Part shown: positions 59,326-64,000 of the stretch, in pieces
Numbering within the stretch: position 1 is the stretch's first letter
How the letters are laid out: each line of letters starts with the position of its first letter
NCBI RefSeq assembly: GCF_900218035.1
Contig: NZ_OBMR01000014.1
Coordinates: forward strand, 1 to 64,000
Reading direction: 5' to 3'
From: Pseudobutyrivibrio ruminis DSM 9787
Lineage (GTDB): Bacteria; Bacillota; Clostridia; Lachnospirales; Lachnospiraceae
Length of the DNA: 64,000 nt
Program-made: the position numbers and the translations under genes
The notes under the pieces: model-generated
The model's input: the letters and a program-made list of their open reading frames with translations, nothing else
What the model was told of the DNA's origin: nothing
The model's database searches: none

Positions 59326-60615
59326 ATGCCATTACCAGTGATTATGTTAATGGGAGCTGCCGCTGCTGGTACAGCAGGAGCAGCTAATGGAGTTAAGGGT
59401 GCGCAAAAAATGTATGAGTCCAATAAGGATAAAAAGATGATTGAGGCTCAACATGCAGTTAACACTCAGTTTTATGAGAAGACATTTGAAGTTGCAACAA
59501 AAGCAATGGACGAACTTGGTGAATTTGAAATTATGATTATGTCAGAGTTTCAAGATTTTTCTGATGTCATTGAAAAGATTGAGAACAGACCAAAGTTCGG
59601 TGAAATCAAAGACAAGGATTTTAAACTTCCAGAATATAGTGCTGATGAAATCCAAAAAGCTGCTGTAGGGGCTATCGCTTTAGCAAGCGGGATTGGTGGA
59701 GCTGCATTAGGAACTTTTGGTGGTTTTGCCGCAGCTGGTGCTACAACAGCTGCTGTTGCTGCTGTTGGAACAGCTTCTACAGGAACAGCTATAGCATCAT
59801 TGTCAGGTGCTGCAGCGACAAATGCAACATTGGCAGCATTAGGCGGAGGTTCGCTGGCTGCAGGAGGCGGTGGAATAGCTTTAGGCACGACTGTGCTTGG
59901 GGCAGCTACTCTAGGCGTAGGATTGATGATAGGTGGTGTTATTTTCAATATTTCTGGTAATACTTTGAAGCAGAAGATGGAAGAAGCCAAAGAAAATATT
60001 GAAAAAGAAACAACAGAGGTTGATGAGGTATGTTTATATCTTCAGGAGTTATATAGAGCTGCAGAAAACTATAAGAATGCTCTTGCTGTAGTTAAAACAA
60101 TATATGACAAGCACTTTGCTAGATTACAATATACAGTAGAAGTCGAAGGGACAGTGGATTATCGTAAATTCTCTGACACTGACAAATTGGCATATAAGAA
60201 TACTGTTCTTTTAGTTGGTATTCTTTATGACATGTTAAAAGCTAAGCTTGTTGAGAAGAAAGATGAAAATTATAACCAGGTAAATCAAGCGTTGCTTAAT
60301 GATAAACTAGGTGCTGCTCACGATTTCCTTTCATCAGATAAGCTTATCAAAAAAGATATGCTTGGAGTTTTAGAGCATCATGTAGAAGATCAGCTGGTTA
60401 ATGAGAAGCTTCCAGAAAAAGAAATAGCTGTAGTAGAGGAAAATGAACTTACTAAAAATGTAAAAGATTTATCTGGTAAGGTTGGAAAAAGTGTTTCCGA
60501 AACAGCAACTAAGGTTTCAAAGCTTATTAAGCCTGGAACCTGTCCAAGCTGTGGAGCTAAGTTAGATAAGGGTGCCAAGTTTTGTAATAAATGTGGAACT
60601 GAAGTAAATAATTAA
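59326..60615 (+). CDS. Glycine-zipper membrane protein with C-terminal zinc ribbon
   Basis: A 429-aa protein. Residues 1-110 are helical; 110-210 form a strongly Ala/Gly-rich hydrophobic stretch (GIGGAALGTFGGFAAAG...GGGSLAAGGGGIALG), a glycine-zipper membrane region; 215-330 are a coiled coil; the end has a zinc ribbon CPSCGAKLDKGAKFCNKCG. Glycine-zipper proteins can insert into membranes and form pores or chaperone membrane proteins. It pairs with the 404-aa gene. GGAGGATATTT precedes the ATG. A role in membrane stress or cell death is a guess. Confidence 0.65.
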   Translation: MPLPVIMLMGAAAAGTAGAANGVKGAQKMYESNKDKKMIEAQHAVNTQFYEKTFEVATKAMDELGEFEIMIMSEFQDFSDVIEKIENRPKFGEIKDKDFKLPEYSADEIQKAAVGAIALASGIGGAALGTFGGFAAAGATTAAVAAVGTASTGTAIASLSGAAATNATLAALGGGSLAAGGGGIALGTTVLGAATLGVGLMIGGVIFNISGNTLKQKMEEAKENIEKETTEVDEVCLYLQELYRAAENYKNALAVVKTIYDKHFARLQYTVEVEGTVDYRKFSDTDKLAYKNTVLLVGILYDMLKAKLVEKKDENYNQVNQALLNDKLGAAHDFLSSDKLIKKDMLGVLEHHVEDQLVNEKLPEKEIAVVEENELTKNVKDLSGKVGKSVSETATKVSKLIKPGTCPSCGAKLDKGAKFCNKCGTEVNN

Positions 60616-60626
60616 TATTAATATCT

Positions 60627-60655
60627 GAGCGGATAGAATGTCCGCTCTTATTTGT
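60627..60655 (+). terminator. Intrinsic terminator of the glycine-zipper gene
   Basis: GAGCGGA (60627-60633) pairs with TCCGCTC (60641-60647), then TTATTTGTT. Confidence 0.75.
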
Positions 60656-60688
60656 TGCTTTATATAATTGCAGTTAGAAGAGTAATTG

Positions 60689-60714
60689 ACTGCACTGTGC
60701 GTGCAGTTTTATTC
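60689..60714 (+). terminator. Second hairpin with T tract
   Basis: ACTGCAC (60689-60695) pairs with GTGCAGT (60701-60707), followed by TTTATT. A back-up terminator before the next gene. Confidence 0.6.
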
Positions 60715-60818
60715 TAAGTTATTGAATTATATAATGTAACGATTAGTGTGGTACAATACTAATTGTGTGAGAAATGAGTAGGAAAACTTAAATATAAATA
60801 TTTAGGAGAGGATCATGT

Positions 60819-61238
60819 ATGTTTTGGAGGAAAAGAAAACTAGAGAAAACAGGCAAGATGCGGTCTGCTAAACAATTGGGAATGATAGTAGGTTTGTCAG
60901 CAAAAGAAGTAAATGTAATTTTGCGTAAAAAAGGTTACTTATCGGGGAAGCCTGGAGCATACAATATAACATCTAAAGGAGAATTATATTCAGAAGTTAG
61001 AGGAAATTCCAATGGATATGGCGGGTATGCCGCTAAAAGCTGGGAGTTTATTATGTGGGATTCGTGTATGATATATGAATTATCTAATGATAAATATCCA
61101 GGTATAGATTGGTATTGTGATAAATGTAATGCTTTTCTAAATGTTCAAAAGGGTTTTAATGACCATAAGAAGCATTGGAAATGCAAAGAATGTGGCTATA
61201 AAAATCTGATTTCAAAAGAAGGTATAGTTGCAGAATAG
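60819..61238 (+). CDS. HTH-like protein with C-terminal zinc ribbon
   Basis: A 139-aa protein. Residues about 15-50 (RSAKQLGMIVGLSAKEVNVILRKKGYL) look like a small HTH of the type used by phage-like regulators; residues about 105-130 hold a zinc ribbon, CDKCNAF ... CKECGY. GGAGAGGATC precedes the ATG. It is 22 bases before the lipoprotein gene and may control it. Confidence 0.6.
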   Translation: MFWRKRKLEKTGKMRSAKQLGMIVGLSAKEVNVILRKKGYLSGKPGAYNITSKGELYSEVRGNSNGYGGYAAKSWEFIMWDSCMIYELSNDKYPGIDWYCDKCNAFLNVQKGFNDHKKHWKCKECGYKNLISKEGIVAE

Positions 61239-61260
61239 TATCTTATCGTGAGAGGTATAT

Positions 61261-63717
61261 ATGAAGAAGTTAATATTTCTAAGTTTAATGGTGTTATGTC
61301 TTGGATTAACTAGTTGTGCAAAGGAAGATAATAAAGTTAATGACGTAGCTAAAAAAGTATTTACCGGTGTTGCTGATATTGAGGATGATGAAAATTATAA
61401 GCAATACAAGGAACTTGATGACGCTGGGCAGCTTAGTGAGGATGGTATGTATAAGGAAGCATCTTCTTTAGTAAATGAAGATGAAAGTGAAGAAGTGCGT
61501 CCTGCTCAGGTATTAGTTACATTTGCTGAAAATGATAATTTGAATATTTCTTATTATAAGGATTCAGGAATGCAGGAACAAATAGAGGGCTCGTGTTATT
61601 TAAATCCTAATGAAGCTGTTTATGCAAATGTAGCTGTTAGTAATGATGCAAAAAGCAATCTCTATAAATTCTCAGAATTTAAAATCTTTGAATACGATGA
61701 AACAGGTAAAGCAACAGAAGTAAATTGGGCTAATACTAATAATGATGAAAATTTGGTTTTCCAAATCCCAATGGACTATACGGGCAAAGATATTTCAGTA
61801 GTACCTGTAGGAATGTATGAAAAAAGAGAATTACTTTTAAATGATTATTACATAGATGAAGATGGAAATAGCAAATCGTTAGCAGGCGCTTGGACCGTGG
61901 ATAATGAAGAGACTGATTCCAATTCTATAAAGATTAGTTCAGTTACATCGTATTTAGTGAGTTATCAATACGATAGTTCAAAATACTTTTTTGTAAAATC
62001 GGAGCCTGAAGCTCAATACCAGGATAATGATGATGGTGTTGTCATTTTTGAGGAGGGGAAGGCATTTAGTGATGTAGGTAAGTATAATATAGAATTGCAT
62101 CCATATATTACTGTGCAACTTAAAGGAAATCGAGAATGGACATATAAGGTTAATAAAGTAAGTGCAGGAGATGAGAAGAAGGAGCAAACTATTTCTGGTT
62201 TAAAATATAACGACAAAATAACTGTAGAATCAAAGAAAAAAATAGATTGGGACTACAATGATTCACTATTATCTTATGATGAAGATAAAGTTGATGATGG
62301 ATATGAGTATACATTTGTAGTAAAAGAGGCCAATGCTAGTTTTATGTTTGATCCTAATGAATATACATATCCACATGGATCATTAAGATTTAAATGTCGA
62401 GGACAAATATTAACAGAAAGAACTTATATAGGTGAAGGATCTCAGATAGAGTATGAATGTGAAACTGTGGATGATGGATATTGGCTTCCAAATGGAAATC
62501 ATAGTATTACAGTTTCAACAGCTGAACAGACCAAGCAAGAGCTGAGTAGTATAAAGTTTTTTGAGAAGAAGGAAGTGACTGTAAATTTACCTCAGCCTAG
62601 CTACGGTGGAAGCATAGTATATTACAATAATGATAGTGAAATAAAAGGTAATAATGTGAAGGTGTACGCAGGAACACCTATATCATTGGATTTTGTCGGC
62701 TGGGAAGGTTGGATTTGTAATTATGAAGATGGCTATCAGTATAGGTCAACGGAGGATTCGTCACAGCAAGTTTCTATTGAAGGAAAAGAAGTGGACATTG
62801 CGTTTACTGAGGATGAAAGTCATAAACCTGAATTGACTGTTGTATTAGACAATAGTCTTGAGACTGATTTAAAGGTATCTGTTAATGCATCTTCATTTAG
62901 TACTGAAAAACATTATAAAGACGGCATATTGTCTGGTAGCACAACAATAGAAGCAGGAAAGATTGGTACGGAAAATGGCATCTCGCTAGGTTTTGCTAAT
63001 GATACTATCAAGGCGGGGCAAGCACTAAAAATAACATATAAAGCAAAAAATGCTGATAATAAAAAGTACATAGAAGAGACCAGATATGTACAAAAGATTC
63101 CATCTACAGAAATATTCAATATATATGATGCAAACGATATAGCGACAGCTAAGGATTATTATGAGTCTGTAAAGATTTCTATAAGCCGAGTAGATGTAAA
63201 TACGTTTAAATCCGTATCTGTTGATAATGGTAATGTATCTTTACAGTACGAAGATACTGGAAATACCATAACAAATGGAGATATTGTTGATAATGATAGA
63301 AACGTAATTGTTACGATTACTCCAGATAAAGGATATTACGTTTCAGGATCTAAAAATGTATCAAAAGATATATATACAAATACTATGTCATATAAGAAAT
63401 ACAAGAATGATATAGAAAAAATAATTAAAGACCACCAAATAAAAAAGGTATTTACCGTTACATTAGATAGTGAAGATGCATATGGAGATGTTCTTTATAA
63501 ATTAAATGGTACTGAGGTGACAGGAACTATCAATGTCAGAGAAGGACAGAAAATAAAATTAACATATACAATTTCTGATAGTAAATACCAAATAAAGACA
63601 GGCTTTGTTCATTTACCAGGTGCTGGAAAAGAACAGAGCGTGGAAATTAAAATTGATAGTAGTTTAGATGGAAAAACAATCAAAAGAGAGGATTATTTTG
63701 ATGTTGAATCAAAATAA
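61261..63717 (+). CDS. Large surface lipoprotein
   Basis: An 818-aa lipoprotein: signal peptide with lipobox LTSC (cysteine at about residue 19), so it is fixed to the outer face of the membrane. The rest is a beta-rich series of extracellular domains with repeated phrases such as DNDDGVVIFEEGKAF and KVSAGDEKKEQTISGLKYNDKITV, resembling Ig-like or bacterial adhesin modules. No catalytic motif. A function in adhesion or sensing is possible. GAGAGGTAT precedes the ATG. It is followed by a membrane protein that runs off the window. Confidence 0.75.
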   Translation: MKKLIFLSLMVLCLGLTSCAKEDNKVNDVAKKVFTGVADIEDDENYKQYKELDDAGQLSEDGMYKEASSLVNEDESEEVRPAQVLVTFAENDNLNISYYKDSGMQEQIEGSCYLNPNEAVYANVAVSNDAKSNLYKFSEFKIFEYDETGKATEVNWANTNNDENLVFQIPMDYTGKDISVVPVGMYEKRELLLNDYYIDEDGNSKSLAGAWTVDNEETDSNSIKISSVTSYLVSYQYDSSKYFFVKSEPEAQYQDNDDGVVIFEEGKAFSDVGKYNIELHPYITVQLKGNREWTYKVNKVSAGDEKKEQTISGLKYNDKITVESKKKIDWDYNDSLLSYDEDKVDDGYEYTFVVKEANASFMFDPNEYTYPHGSLRFKCRGQILTERTYIGEGSQIEYECETVDDGYWLPNGNHSITVSTAEQTKQELSSIKFFEKKEVTVNLPQPSYGGSIVYYNNDSEIKGNNVKVYAGTPISLDFVGWEGWICNYEDGYQYRSTEDSSQQVSIEGKEVDIAFTEDESHKPELTVVLDNSLETDLKVSVNASSFSTEKHYKDGILSGSTTIEAGKIGTENGISLGFANDTIKAGQALKITYKAKNADNKKYIEETRYVQKIPSTEIFNIYDANDIATAKDYYESVKISISRVDVNTFKSVSVDNGNVSLQYEDTGNTITNGDIVDNDRNVIVTITPDKGYYVSGSKNVSKDIYTNTMSYKKYKNDIEKIIKDHQIKKVFTVTLDSEDAYGDVLYKLNGTEVTGTINVREGQKIKLTYTISDSKYQIKTGFVHLPGAGKEQSVEIKIDSSLDGKTIKREDYFDVESK

Positions 63718-63731
63718 GGGAGGCAAAAAGC

Positions 63732-64000
63732 ATGCGAGATAAATCAAGTAAATATGGGTTTATTTGCTTAATTGTGGTTATTGCTTTATGCATAGCGTTT
63801 GTATTAATGCCACTATATAAAAATGCGCAATCTATAGGAGAATCTGCTGGCGAAGCATCTGGTAAGGCAGTTGGTACAGCGGTTGGATCTTACAAAGGCG
63901 CTACAGAAGAGTTCCCTGCCGGCTTTGATGATGGGAAAAAAGAGGGATTATCAGGAAAAGATACAAAAGTAGAAATGCAAAATTCTCTTACTGAAGTTGA
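63732..64000 (+). CDS. Membrane protein, partial (runs off the window)
   Basis: The ATG at 63732 follows GGGAGGCAAAAA. The 89 visible residues start with a membrane helix (FICLIVVIALCIAFVLMP, about 10-28) and continue into a Gly/Ser/Ala helical region (GESAGEASGKAVGTAVGSYKG). It directly follows the lipoprotein gene and is likely its partner. Confidence 0.65.
   Translation, partial: MRDKSSKYGFICLIVVIALCIAFVLMPLYKNAQSIGESAGEASGKAVGTAVGSYKGATEEFPAGFDDGKKEGLSGKDTKVEMQNSLTEV

Noticed and set aside
59550-59990. A 146-codon minus-strand frame rich in A and P
   Set aside because: It is the mirror of the Ala/Gly-rich region of the glycine-zipper gene; composition follows from that gene and no start signal is present.

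Overview
The window reads as part of a large conjugative plasmid (or chromid) of an anaerobic, low-GC Firmicute, most likely a Lachnospiraceae such as Butyrivibrio or Pseudobutyrivibrio. That host call is inference from AT-rich coding, Gram-positive ribosome binding sites, a BspA-like surface protein, SipW-type signal peptidase and Tn1549-like relaxase features. The plasmid call rests on a Rep_3-like initiator next to iterons, a ParA partition locus, a ParM/ParR locus, a relaxase and a nearly complete Gram-positive type IV secretion system.

Layout. 1-5.3 kb: cargo with three complete GNAT acetyltransferases and the start of a fourth, MazG, a tRNA-Pro(CGG), a C_GCAxxG_C_C protein and an EAL phosphodiesterase, with structured intergenic RNA behind the last. 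5.4-12.4 kb (minus): transfer operon led by parM-parR, then VirB6-like, PrgI, VirB4 and three unrecognised genes. 12.5-14 kb: a HEPN-like protein and small regulators. 14-26 kb (minus): a second transfer operon (TOPRIM protein, membrane protein, BspA-like giant surface protein, TM2 protein, a 585-aa protein, surface protein, VirD4, VirB2-like pilin). 26-41.3 kb (plus): RHH/zinc regulator, candidate oriT, relaxosome protein, relaxase, AT-rich spacer, parA operon, iterons, rep, SSB, a second VirB4 that has lost Walker A, an NlpC/P60 hydrolase, a SipW peptidase and a sigma-70-like protein.

Four operons of the backbone share one promoter-proximal repeat with an ACCAAAA-n6-TTTTGGT core (12430, 25977, 26748, 34115). 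A second repeat, the CGTACG dyad, surrounds the sigma-like gene and precedes the RHH/zinc gene. Together these suggest a coordinated plasmid regulon.

41.7-64 kb: accessory region with DegV, SGNH hydrolase, esterase, a secreted nuclease, a macro domain-HTH fusion, a vWA protein, an ADP-ribosylglycohydrolase, several micro-proteins, an HTH/TM protein related to the macro fusion, a DEDDh exonuclease, a glycine-zipper/zinc-ribbon protein with a partner, and a large lipoprotein. The most unusual feature is a set of long, strongly structured, gene-free stretches: about 1.1 kb at 52.53-53.66 and 0.38 kb at 54.73-55.11, which share 5' sequence blocks and each end in a terminator directly in front of a small gene. 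The second ends in a tRNA-like cloverleaf with a CAT anticodon loop; the first contains a group-I-intron-like pseudoknot core. A third RNA with a clear promoter lies at 43.76-44.05 kb. These are the best candidates for an undescribed system. All calls were made by reading the sequence only; no database search or folding program was run.
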